Source: Flavobacterium segetis (GTDB lineage Bacteria > Bacteroidota > Bacteroidia > Flavobacteriales > Flavobacteriaceae). Taken from it: a DNA stretch of 63,606 nucleotides. The notes under the pieces were generated by a model, which saw only the letters and a list, made by a program, of their open reading frames with translations, was not told where the DNA came from and ran no database searches. Below are positions 34,265-42,747 of this stretch, piece after piece. Each line of letters begins with the position of its first letter. Position 1 is the stretch's first letter. Location of the stretch: the NCBI RefSeq assembly GCF_900129575.1, contig NZ_FQWE01000012.1, forward strand, positions 1 to 63,606, given 5' to 3'. Position numbers and translations under genes: made by a program.

Positions 34265-35650
34265 ATGCAACTGTATAACACCTTAAGCGCAGAAGAAAGA
34301 GCCATCATGATTGATGATGCTGGAAAACAAAGACTTACTTTGTCTTTCTATGCTTATGCGCAAATTCAAAATCCAACTCAATTTCGTAATGATTTATTTC
34401 TAGCGTGGAATCCATTAGGAGTTCTGGGCCGGATTTATGTCGCTAATGAAGGGATAAATGCCCAACTTTCACTTCCGGCTGATAATTTCTATGCGTTTAA
34501 AGACACTATAGAAGCGTACCATTTCATGAAAGGAATTCGTTTGAATATTGCCGTAGAACAGGATGATCACTCCTTCTTGAAACTCACCGTAAAAGTTCGT
34601 GACAAGATTGTTGCCGATGGTTTGGTAGATGAAACTTTTGATGTAACTAATATTGGAATTCATCTCAAAGCACAAGAATTCAATGACTTATTAGAAGATC
34701 CAAACACTATTGTAGTCGATATGCGCAATCATTACGAGAGCGAAATCGGTCATTTTACAAAAGCTATAAAAACAGATGTTGACACTTTTCGCGAAAGCTT
34801 GCCTATAATCGAAGAGCAATTAGCGCAACATAAGCAAGACAAAAAATTATTGATGTACTGCACGGGAGGAATTCGGTGCGAGAAAGCAAGTGCTTACTTT
34901 AAACACAAAGGTTTTGAAAACGTATACCAATTGGAAGGCGGGATCATTGAATATACACGCCAAGTAAAAGAGCAAGGATTAGAAAGTAAATTCATTGGAA
35001 AAAACTTTGTATTCGATCACCGCTTGGGAGAAAGAATTACTGATGACATTGTATCGCAATGCCATCAATGCGGAAAACCGTGTGATGTACATACCAATTG
35101 TGCAAATGAAGGTTGCCACTTACTTTTTATTCAATGTGAAGAATGTGCATCAGCAATGGAAGGCTGTTGTTCCTCTGCCTGTGTAGATGTAATTCACTTG
35201 CCTGAAGAGGAACAAAAAGTGGTAAGAAGAGGAATTAAAAACGGTAATATGATTTTCAAAAAAGGAAAATCAGATGTGTTGACATTTAAGAATAATCATG
35301 ATCCATTAGCTGCGATTCCCAATCTTTCGGAATTAGCAGAAACAAAAACGGCTCGCAGAGTGGCTACTGTTTTAAAAAAAGAAGTAAAACTTAAAAAACA
35401 ATACATTGGAAAAGGAACTCACTTTTTTCCAAAACCAAGCGTCGCTCAATTTTTTATTGAAGAAGGGGAAATAAAGATTGGTGATACCATCCTAATAAAA
35501 GGAGCAACTACTGGAGAACAGCAAATAATCATCGAAGAAATGTTTGTTAACGACACAGATGCTAAAATTGCGACCTTAGGAGATACCTGTACTTTTAAAT
35601 TGCCATTTAGAATTCGTTTGTCTGATAAATTATACAAAGTTTTAGATTAA
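34265..35650 (+). CDS. trhO: Rhodanese-type tRNA uridine hydroxylase TrhO
   Basis: TrhO (YceA) forms 5-hydroxyuridine at the wobble position of tRNAs in an oxygen-dependent reaction. The N-terminal acylphosphatase-like domain (RIYVANEGINAQLSLP) is followed by a rhodanese domain with active Cys199 in MYCTGGIRCEKAS and then a cysteine-rich zinc region (QCHQCGKPCD, CCSSAC). The protein is 461 residues, longer than the E. coli enzyme of about 350, with a C-terminal extension of about 100 residues that includes KQYIGKGTHFFPKPSVAQFFIEE. This extension is seen in flavobacterial homologues from memory and its role is unknown. Confidence 0.9.
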   Translation: MQLYNTLSAEERAIMIDDAGKQRLTLSFYAYAQIQNPTQFRNDLFLAWNPLGVLGRIYVANEGINAQLSLPADNFYAFKDTIEAYHFMKGIRLNIAVEQDDHSFLKLTVKVRDKIVADGLVDETFDVTNIGIHLKAQEFNDLLEDPNTIVVDMRNHYESEIGHFTKAIKTDVDTFRESLPIIEEQLAQHKQDKKLLMYCTGGIRCEKASAYFKHKGFENVYQLEGGIIEYTRQVKEQGLESKFIGKNFVFDHRLGERITDDIVSQCHQCGKPCDVHTNCANEGCHLLFIQCEECASAMEGCCSSACVDVIHLPEEEQKVVRRGIKNGNMIFKKGKSDVLTFKNNHDPLAAIPNLSELAETKTARRVATVLKKEVKLKKQYIGKGTHFFPKPSVAQFFIEEGEIKIGDTILIKGATTGEQQIIIEEMFVNDTDAKIATLGDTCTFKLPFRIRLSDKLYKVLD

Positions 35651-35746
35651 AATTTTTTTTTAAATTATTTCAAATTTACCCACTACACATCAAATTGTAA
35701 TGGGTTTTTTTAGTATAAATTTATGATGTATTGCCGCTAATAGGCG

Positions 35747-35778
35747 TTGTTCCATAAAATTAAAAAATACTATCTTTA
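35747..35778 (+). promoter_or_regulatory. Promoter for the PSP1-gldH-PBP1A group
   Basis: TTG at 35747-35749 and TATCTTTA at 35771-35778 are separated by 21 nt, matching the Bacteroidota -33/-7 pattern, apart from the last base of the -7 octamer. Confidence 0.55.
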
Positions 35779-35835
35779 CGACTTAATCGTTTTAAGAACT
35801 TAAGTTGTGTTCTTCACAACACTATATATAAAATT

Positions 35836-37125
35836 ATGGCATGTACAAGTTGTTCAACTTCTGATGGTGGTGCACCTAAGGGTTGTAAAAATAATGGGAC
35901 TTGCGGCACCGATAGCTGCAATAAATTGACTGTTTTCGACTGGCTTTCTAATATGAGTTTGCCTAATGGAGACGCTCCTTTTGACTGCGTTGAAGTACGT
36001 TTTAAAAATGGTAGAAAAGAATTTTATCGCAATACGGAGAAACTAACTTTGAGTATGGGAGACATTGTAGCTACTGTTGCTTCTCCGGGTCATGATATAG
36101 GGATCGTAACTTTGACTGGCGAATTAGTTAAGATCCAAATGAAGAAAAAAGGAGTCAATCATTTAAGCAATGATGTTCCAAAAATATACAGAAAAGCATC
36201 TCAAAAAGACATCGATATTTGGTCTGTTGCTCGTGATAAGGAAGAGCAAATGAAAGTAAGAGCACGTGAATTAGCGATTGCTCAAAAACTAGAAATGAAA
36301 ATTTCAGATATTGAATTTCAAGGTGATGGATCAAAAGCAACATTTTACTACACCGCTAACGATCGAATTGATTTCCGAGCTTTAATTAAAGATTTTGCCA
36401 AGGAATTTAGTACTAGAATTGAAATGAAGCAAGTTGGCTTTCGACAAGAAGCGGCTCGCTTGGGCGGGATTGGTTCCTGTGGAAGAGAATTATGCTGTTC
36501 TACCTGGCTGACTGATTTTAGGAGTGTTAATACTTCTGCAGCGCGCTACCAACAACTATCTTTGAATCCACAAAAATTAGCCGGTCAATGTGGAAAGCTA
36601 AAATGTTGTCTAAACTATGAGTTAGATACTTATATGGATGCGTTGAAAGATTTTCCAGATTTTGAAACTAGATTAGTTACTGAAAAAGGAGATGCCATTT
36701 GCCAAAAACAAGATATCTTTAAAGGATTAATGTGGTTTGCCTATACGAACAATTTTGCAAATTGGCATGTATTAAAAATCGACCAAGTCAAAGAAATTCT
36801 AGCTGAAAATAAATTAAAAAATAAAGTTTCGTCACTTGAAGATTTTGCAATAGAAATTGTAGTTGAGGTAGAGAAAAACTTCAACAATGCAATGGGACAA
36901 GAGAGTTTAACTCGTTTTGACCAACCTAAAGCAAAGAAAAAATCAACGAAAAAACGAAAAACAGTTGGGGAAAATGCGATTGTAGCCAACAATACTAAGA
37001 CTGTCAATAATAAAATAACGAGCAATAATAAATCTCCACAAAACAACCGTCCAGCTCCTGCGGAAAATAAACCTGCTGAGCCAAGAAAACCAATAATTAT
37101 TACGAAGAATGTGGATAAAAAATAG
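35836..37125 (+). CDS. PSP1-domain protein (RicT-like)
   Basis: The protein is 429 residues. It begins with a cysteine-rich segment (MACTSCSTSDGGAP, NNGTCGTDSCNK) and contains the PSP1 C-terminal domain. The core holds GSCGRELCCSTW and AGQCGKLKCCLNYE, the cysteines of which in Bacillus RicT (YaaT) belong to a complex that binds iron-sulfur clusters and influences RNA processing. The C terminus is a long low-complexity Asn/Lys/Pro tail (NNKITSNNKSPQNN). It overlaps gldH by 17 bp and is co-transcribed with it and the PBP1A gene. Confidence 0.88.
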   Translation: MACTSCSTSDGGAPKGCKNNGTCGTDSCNKLTVFDWLSNMSLPNGDAPFDCVEVRFKNGRKEFYRNTEKLTLSMGDIVATVASPGHDIGIVTLTGELVKIQMKKKGVNHLSNDVPKIYRKASQKDIDIWSVARDKEEQMKVRARELAIAQKLEMKISDIEFQGDGSKATFYYTANDRIDFRALIKDFAKEFSTRIEMKQVGFRQEAARLGGIGSCGRELCCSTWLTDFRSVNTSAARYQQLSLNPQKLAGQCGKLKCCLNYELDTYMDALKDFPDFETRLVTEKGDAICQKQDIFKGLMWFAYTNNFANWHVLKIDQVKEILAENKLKNKVSSLEDFAIEIVVEVEKNFNNAMGQESLTRFDQPKAKKKSTKKRKTVGENAIVANNTKTVNNKITSNNKSPQNNRPAPAENKPAEPRKPIIITKNVDKK

Positions 37126-37588
37126 TGCTTTACTCTTTTTGGTGATTATTCTTTTATCATCCTGCGATAAAAAAAGAGTTTTTGACGATTATAAATCAGT
37201 TGGAGAATCCTGGAATAAAGACAGTATTGTAAACTTTGATTTGCCGCAGCTTGATTCAACTAAACGGTACAATCTATTTGTAACTTTAAGAGCGAACAAT
37301 AATTATAAGTACAACAATTTGTTCTTAATTGTGGCACTAGAATTACCCAATGGATTTACAAAAGTAGACACTTTAGAGTATCAAATGGCTGATCCAGATG
37401 GTACCTTATTAGGTGATGGTTTTTCGGACATTAAGGAAAGTAAACTTTTTTATAAAGAAAACGTGCGGTTTAGATCAACTTATAAGGTTCATATTAAGCA
37501 AGCTGTTAGAGAAAACGGTAAAGTACCAGGCGTGCAGTTCCTAGACGGAATTACTGAAGTAGGATTTAGAATAGAAAAAAAAGAATAA
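37109..37588 (+). CDS. gldH: Gliding motility lipoprotein GldH
   Basis: GldH is a lipoprotein needed for gliding and associated with the type IX secretion and motility machinery of flavobacteria. A lipoprotein signal ending LLSSCDKK is present, followed by the family features DDYKSVGESWNKDSIVNFDLPQLD and YQMADPDGTLLGDGFSDIKESKLFYK. The length of 159 residues is normal. It starts inside the PSP1 gene (17-bp overlap) and is 9 bp before the PBP1A gene, an arrangement commonly seen in this family. This shows that the organism carries the gliding gene set. Confidence 0.92.
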   Translation: MWIKNSALLFLVIILLSSCDKKRVFDDYKSVGESWNKDSIVNFDLPQLDSTKRYNLFVTLRANNNYKYNNLFLIVALELPNGFTKVDTLEYQMADPDGTLLGDGFSDIKESKLFYKENVRFRSTYKVHIKQAVRENGKVPGVQFLDGITEVGFRIEKKE

Positions 37589-37597
37589 TATAGTATT

Positions 37598-39907
37598 ATG
37601 GCTATCAAAAAAAACAACAACCAAGCAAAAGGTGCTGAAAAAAATATTGCATATTATCAAAAGAAATTTTGGAAAATATTCTTTATTGGACTTGGAAGTA
37701 TTGCTTTATTCTTCTTATTTGCTTCCTGGGGTATTTTTGGATCGATGCCTTCATTTGAAGATCTAGAGAATCCCGATTCTAATTTAGCTACCGAAGTTAT
37801 ATCGGCAGACGGTGTAGTAATTGGTAAATATTTCCAAAAAAATAGGTCGCAATTAAAATATTCTGATTTACCTAAAAACTTAGTTCAAGCACTAGTAGCC
37901 ACCGAAGACGCTCGTTTCTATGAACATTCAGGTATTGATGGACGAGGAACTTTAAGAGCTATTTCTAGTTTAGGCACGAGTGGTGGCGCAAGTACTTTGA
38001 CACAGCAACTAGCCAAACAATTATTCCATGGTGAAGGTTCTAAATTTTTACCTTTTAGAATTGTGCAAAAAATAAAAGAATGGATTATTGCTATCCGATT
38101 AGAAAGACAATACACTAAAAACGAAATTATTGCAATGTATTGCAATGTTTATGATTTTGGAAACAATTCAGTTGGTGTTAGCTCGGCAGCAAAAACATAT
38201 TTTTCGAAAGAACCAAAGGATTTAACTATTGAGGAATCTGCAATCTTAGTAGGGATGTTTAAAAATTCTGGTTTATATAATCCTATTAGAAATCCGCAGG
38301 GTGTAAAAAATCGTCGAAATGTAGTGCTTTCGCAAATGGAAAAAGGTGATATCATTACCGAAGATCAAAAATTAAAATTACAAGATCTACCAATAAAGCT
38401 AAACTTCAAGTTAGAAACTCATAAAGACGGAACAGCGACTTATTTTAGAGAATATCTTCGTGATTATATGAAAAAATGGGCAGAAACTAATAAAAAGTCT
38501 GATGGTTCTGATTATGATATTTACAAAGATGGTTTAAAAATATATACCACTATTGATTCCCGCATGCAATTACACGCCGAAAAAGCTGTTGAAGCTCACA
38601 TGGCAAATCTTCAAGAGGAATTTTTTAAACAAGCCAAAGGCAATAAGAACGCCCCATTTGTAAATATTTCTACAGTAGAAACTCAAAGAATTTTAAATCA
38701 AGCCATGAAATCTTCTAGTAGATGGGCTGTTATGAAATCAATGGACAAAAGTGACGAAGAGATTATAAAATCATTTAGTGAAAAGACAAAAATGACTGTA
38801 TTCTCATGGAAAGGGGAAAAAGATACTATTATGACGCCACTAGATTCTATACGTTATTACAAGCATTTTTTACAATCTGGATTGATGGCAATGGAACCGC
38901 AAACAGGAAATGTAAAAGCATGGGTTGGCGGTATCAATTATAAGTATTTTCAATACGATCACGTAGGGCAAGGTGCTAGACAAGTAGGATCTACTTTCAA
39001 ACCATTTGTTTATGCAACAGCTATTGAACAATTGAATATGTCACCTTGCGATTCACTTATTGATGGGCCATTTATGATTCGTAAAGGACGTCATAATGTT
39101 ACTGAAGATTGGGAGCCTCGAAATTCTGATAATAAATACCGCGGAATGGTAACTTTAAAAAGAGGTTTAGCAAACTCTATAAATACAATCTCAGCAAAGC
39201 TTATGGACAAAGTAGGACCTGAAGCTGTTGTAGACTTAGCCCACAAATTAGGAATTAAATCCGAAATTCCATTACAGCCATCAATCGCGTTAGGAGCTGT
39301 CGAAATTACGGTTGAGGATATGGTTGCAGCTTACAGTACATTTGCTAATCAAGGAGTTTATATGAAACCTCAATTTATATCAAAAATTGAGGATAAAAGT
39401 GGTGTAATCATCTACGAACCAATTCCAGAATCGCATGATGTGCTAAATAAAGATATAGCTTACGCGGTAATAAAGCTACTAGAAGGAGTTACTGAAGGTG
39501 GCTCAGGAGATCGTTTAAGAACCACCGGCGGAGGTAATGGTGATAATCGCTGGACAGGTTATCCTTATCAATTTAAGAATCCAATTGCTGGTAAAACAGG
39601 AACAACTCAAAATCAATCTGACGGTTGGTTTATGGGGATGGTACCTAATCTTGTTACTGGAGTTTGGGTAGGATGTGAGGATAGATCTGCACGATTTAAA
39701 AGTATAACTTACGGTCAAGGAGCAACAGCTGCATTACCTGTGTGGGGATACTTTATGAAACTTTGTTATGAAGATCCTGAATTGAAAGTTTCTAAAGCAC
39801 CATTTGAAAGACCTACAAATCTATCGATAAAGGTAGATTGTTATGTCGCCAAGAAAGTCGTAGATTCCCTAGATGTTGAGCAAGATACGGGAGAATTCGA
39901 ATTATAA
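37598..39907 (+). CDS. Class A penicillin-binding protein 1A
   Basis: This bifunctional cell-wall synthase has one membrane helix (residues 28-48), then a GT51 glycosyltransferase domain with EDARFYEHSGIDGRGTLRA and GGASTLTQQLAKQLF, then a transpeptidase domain. The active-site serine lies in GSTFKPFVYA, the second motif is in SINTISAKL, and the KTG motif is in AGKTGTTQNQSDGWF. At 769 residues it is typical for the Bacteroidota type. It acts at the periplasmic face of the inner membrane. It is the third gene of the PSP1-gldH unit. Confidence 0.95.
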   Translation: MAIKKNNNQAKGAEKNIAYYQKKFWKIFFIGLGSIALFFLFASWGIFGSMPSFEDLENPDSNLATEVISADGVVIGKYFQKNRSQLKYSDLPKNLVQALVATEDARFYEHSGIDGRGTLRAISSLGTSGGASTLTQQLAKQLFHGEGSKFLPFRIVQKIKEWIIAIRLERQYTKNEIIAMYCNVYDFGNNSVGVSSAAKTYFSKEPKDLTIEESAILVGMFKNSGLYNPIRNPQGVKNRRNVVLSQMEKGDIITEDQKLKLQDLPIKLNFKLETHKDGTATYFREYLRDYMKKWAETNKKSDGSDYDIYKDGLKIYTTIDSRMQLHAEKAVEAHMANLQEEFFKQAKGNKNAPFVNISTVETQRILNQAMKSSSRWAVMKSMDKSDEEIIKSFSEKTKMTVFSWKGEKDTIMTPLDSIRYYKHFLQSGLMAMEPQTGNVKAWVGGINYKYFQYDHVGQGARQVGSTFKPFVYATAIEQLNMSPCDSLIDGPFMIRKGRHNVTEDWEPRNSDNKYRGMVTLKRGLANSINTISAKLMDKVGPEAVVDLAHKLGIKSEIPLQPSIALGAVEITVEDMVAAYSTFANQGVYMKPQFISKIEDKSGVIIYEPIPESHDVLNKDIAYAVIKLLEGVTEGGSGDRLRTTGGGNGDNRWTGYPYQFKNPIAGKTGTTQNQSDGWFMGMVPNLVTGVWVGCEDRSARFKSITYGQGATAALPVWGYFMKLCYEDPELKVSKAPFERPTNLSIKVDCYVAKKVVDSLDVEQDTGEFEL

Positions 39908-39920
39908 AATTCCTTTCTTT

Positions 39921-40058
39921 GGAAGCTTAATCCCGCTATTTATTACAATCTTTTTATGTTTAAACCTTTTAGGATTTAACTACAAAAAGGATTTTCATTG
40001 CAAACAAAGTTCACTGAACTCCAATAGAAATATAAAGTTGGTGAAGTAACCAGGGCTA
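39921..40058. repeat. Dispersed palindromic repeat, copy 3 (inverted)
   Basis: It reads GGAAGCTTAATCCCGCTATT, then ACAATCTTTTT and AAAAAGGATTTTC, then AAACAAAGTTCACTGAACTCC, and ends in AGGGCTA. It is the same family as copies 1 and 2 in opposite orientation; the part with AGTTCACTGAACT corresponds to copy 2. It follows the PBP1A gene and may serve as its terminator. Confidence 0.65.
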
Positions 40059-40153
40059 GGGTGTTAGTTTGCTTAACGCAAAAAATGAAATACAGTATTA
40101 TCAGAAACAATATTATTTTATTAATTTATAATTAGATTATTACAACTCATTTT

Positions 40154-40852
40154 ATGATTAACAAAAAAGTAAATAACGTTCAAGAAGCACTTCAAGGTAT
40201 TGAAAATGGAATGACGATTATGTTAGGCGGCTTCGGATTATGTGGTATTCCAGAGAACAGTATTGCTGAACTCGTTCAAAAAGAAACAAGAGATCTAACC
40301 TGTATTTCTAATAATGCTGGTGTAGATGAATTTGGTCTTGGTTTACTTTTAAAAAAGCACCAAATCAAAAAAATGATTTCTTCATACGTAGGTGAGAATG
40401 CCGAGTTTGAACGTCAAATGCTTTCGGGTGAACTTGATGTAGAGCTAACGCCACAGGGAACACTAGCCGAAAAATGTCGCGCTGCACAAGCCGGAATTCC
40501 CGCTTTTTTCACCCCTGCTGGCTTTGGGACAGAAGTGGCTGAAGGTAAAGAAACGCGAGAATTTAACGGAAAAATGCATGTAATGGAATTAGCATACAAA
40601 GCTGATTTTGCTATTGTGAAAGCCTGGAAAGGCGACGAAGCAGGAAATCTAATTTTTAAAGGAACAGCAAGAAACTTTAATGCTTGCATGGCGGGTGCAG
40701 CAAAAATTACGATTGCCGAAGTGGAGCATTTGTTACCTGTAGGTTCACTCGATCCTAATGAAATTCACATTCCGGGGATTATGGTTCAACGCATTTTTAA
40801 AGGTGACAACTTTGAAAAAAGAATTGAACAAAGAACAGTAAGAAAAAAGTAA
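40154..40852 (+). CDS. scoA: 3-oxoacid CoA-transferase, subunit A
   Basis: This subunit works with the next gene to transfer CoA from succinyl-CoA to acetoacetate or another 3-oxoacid in ketone-body or branched amino-acid degradation. The N terminus contains the class I signature [20 protein letters not shown], and later [30 protein letters not shown]. The length of 232 residues is standard. It is 59 bp upstream of the subunit B gene and forms an operon with it. Confidence 0.93.
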   Translation: MINKKVNNVQEALQGIENGMTIMLGGFGLCGIPENSIAELVQKETRDLTCISNNAGVDEFGLGLLLKKHQIKKMISSYVGENAEFERQMLSGELDVELTPQGTLAEKCRAAQAGIPAFFTPAGFGTEVAEGKETREFNGKMHVMELAYKADFAIVKAWKGDEAGNLIFKGTARNFNACMAGAAKITIAEVEHLLPVGSLDPNEIHIPGIMVQRIFKGDNFEKRIEQRTVRKK

Positions 40853-40911
40853 TAAGACTTTAGTATTCAACGCGCTGCGGTAAAATTAAGCATTTAATTA
40901 AAATATACATT

Positions 40912-41568
40912 ATGTTAACAAAAGAAGACATAGCAAAAAGAATAGCAAAAGAAGTCAAAGACCGCTATTATGTAAATTTAGGAATTGGTATTCCAACATT
41001 AGTGGCAAATTTTGTCCCTGATGGAATTGATGTCGAGTTTCAAAGTGAAAATGGTGTCTTAGGGATGGGGCCTTTTCCTTTTGAAGGAGAGGAAGACGCT
41101 GATATTATCAATGCTGGAAAACAAACAATTACAACTTTGCCAGGAGCTAGTTTTTTTGATTCTGCTTTTAGTTTTGGAATGATCCGTAGTAAAAAAGTAG
41201 ATTTAACTATTCTTGGTGCAATGGAAGTTGCTGAAAACGGTGATATTGCCAATTGGAAAATACCAGGTAAAATGGTAAAGGGAATGGGTGGTGCTATGGA
41301 TTTAGTTGCGTCTGCTGAAAATATTATTGTTGCCATGATGCATGTGAATAGAGCGGGTGAATCAAAAATACTCAAGAGATGTACTTTACCATTAACTGGC
41401 GTAGGCTGTGTTAAAAAGGTAGTAACTGAACTTGCAGTTTTAGAGGTTACTACAAAAGGATTTAAGCTGCTAGAGCGTGCTCCGGGCGTTACAGTTGAAC
41501 AAATTATCGCTGCTACAGAAGCGGAACTAATTATTGAAGGTGAAATTCCAGAGATGGTGATTGCTTGA
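40912..41568 (+). CDS. scoB: 3-oxoacid CoA-transferase, subunit B
   Basis: The catalytic glutamate lies in QSENGVLGMGPFP, preceded by YVNLGIGIPTLVANFVPDGIDV, which is the conserved N terminus of the B chain. The C-terminal part (LLERAPGVTVEQIIAATEAEL) is also typical. Length 218 residues. It must pair with the product of the preceding gene to be active. A succinyl- rather than acetate-dependent enzyme is likely but is not proven by the sequence. Confidence 0.93.
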   Translation: MLTKEDIAKRIAKEVKDRYYVNLGIGIPTLVANFVPDGIDVEFQSENGVLGMGPFPFEGEEDADIINAGKQTITTLPGASFFDSAFSFGMIRSKKVDLTILGAMEVAENGDIANWKIPGKMVKGMGGAMDLVASAENIIVAMMHVNRAGESKILKRCTLPLTGVGCVKKVVTELAVLEVTTKGFKLLERAPGVTVEQIIAATEAELIIEGEIPEMVIA

Positions 41569-41726
41569 GGTTAAAATAAATATTCTTGATAAGTGATGTT
41601 AAGACAATGGGAATTTTATGCAACTGTTTTCTTATAACTGCCTATTGGTAAATCAAAGCTCACTGCAAAAAGATTATAATGAGTTGAAATGAACAACTAA
41701 TTTATCAAACTACAATTGATTATTAC

Positions 41727-41772
41727 TAAAAAAACCACAGCTGCACAAATATAAATCTGCGTAGTTGTGGTT
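41727..41772 (-). terminator. Terminator of the PorP/T9SS cluster
   Basis: On the minus strand AACCACAACTACGCAG pairs with TGCAGCTGTGGTT (some G-U pairs) and is followed by a run of seven T. It is 40 bp after the PorP stop and closes the cluster. Confidence 0.8.
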
Positions 41773-41810
41773 AGTGTTTGAAGAGGACTTCGGTTCTAAA
41801 TTCTTAGTAT

Positions 41811-42686
41811 TTACAAGTTGAAAAATAATCCAAATTGATGGGTGTTCCCAAAAATAGAGCTAATATTGTTATCAACATTATATCCGAAATTGTAACCTAT
41901 TCCAAGACCTTTCACATTTATTCCAAATCCCATCACAACTTGACCAATATCTACATAGCCTACTTGCAACCAGCCCTTTTTTTGATAGTCTAAATTTAGG
42001 CTATTTGTTAGTTCATATTTACCGTTTTGAGTTTGCACAAATAAAACAGAGGGGATCAAATCAAGGTCTTTATTTAATTTAAATTTATATTCGGTGTATG
42101 CCGTAAATTCATTATTGTATGGTTTGTCTTGTCCTAAAGATGGGAGAGATACTGATAATTGAAAATCTTTTAATTGATATACAAAGCCGATCTCTAAGCC
42201 TAATTTATTTTGATGGTAATTCTCTAGTGATAAGTATGGATCATCCAAATCGACATAATCATTTGGAGAAAATCCATTTTTTAAATCTACATTTTGCTGG
42301 TTATAGCTCAACCCAAAACCAACGGATAAAGTTTGCTCTTCAGAAAAATCTACTTTATAAGCAAATGCTTGTTTAATTTGTATTTGTGAAAAACTACCCG
42401 TTGCTATCTTAGTAAAAATTGTAGCTGTTGATAATTTATTGGCCAATGGTAGATCGAGAGTAGCTTGTTGCCAGTTCAACGTATTTGCATCTTCTATTTT
42501 GTTTGGATTAACTCCAATAACCAGTGACATCCGTGTTTTATTGAGCTCGCCAGCATAAGCAACATTGATACCTAACTTATTTTTTTGTATTAAGCGATTG
42601 TTTAATTGATATTGTGCGTTACTCGAAGACATAATTAGTAATACAAGAACGAAGCTATACACTAATTTTTTTGCTATATATTTCAT
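41811..42686 (-). CDS. PorP/SprF-family outer-membrane protein
   Basis: This is a 291-residue protein with a signal peptide (LVYSFVLVLLIMSSSNAQ) and a beta-barrel pattern. The N-terminal half has the family segment LGINVAYAGELNKTRMSLVIGVNP, and the C-terminal end GYNFGYNVDNNISSIFGNTHQFGLFFNL is typical. In Flavobacterium johnsoniae the relative SprF is needed for secretion of the giant adhesin SprB by T9SS, and such proteins commonly sit next to genes for substrates with type B sorting domains. That is the arrangement seen here: the upstream gene ends 62 bp earlier and encodes such a substrate. The barrel-plus-substrate pairing is therefore likely functional. Confidence 0.9.
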   Translation of the reverse strand: MKYIAKKLVYSFVLVLLIMSSSNAQYQLNNRLIQKNKLGINVAYAGELNKTRMSLVIGVNPNKIEDANTLNWQQATLDLPLANKLSTATIFTKIATGSFSQIQIKQAFAYKVDFSEEQTLSVGFGLSYNQQNVDLKNGFSPNDYVDLDDPYLSLENYHQNKLGLEIGFVYQLKDFQLSVSLPSLGQDKPYNNEFTAYTEYKFKLNKDLDLIPSVLFVQTQNGKYELTNSLNLDYQKKGWLQVGYVDIGQVVMGFGINVKGLGIGYNFGYNVDNNISSIFGNTHQFGLFFNL

Positions 42687-42747
42687 TTAATTTTAATGTT
42701 TGATAATTTATAAAGTGCAGCATACCATTGTGTGACGTTGCTCCAAT

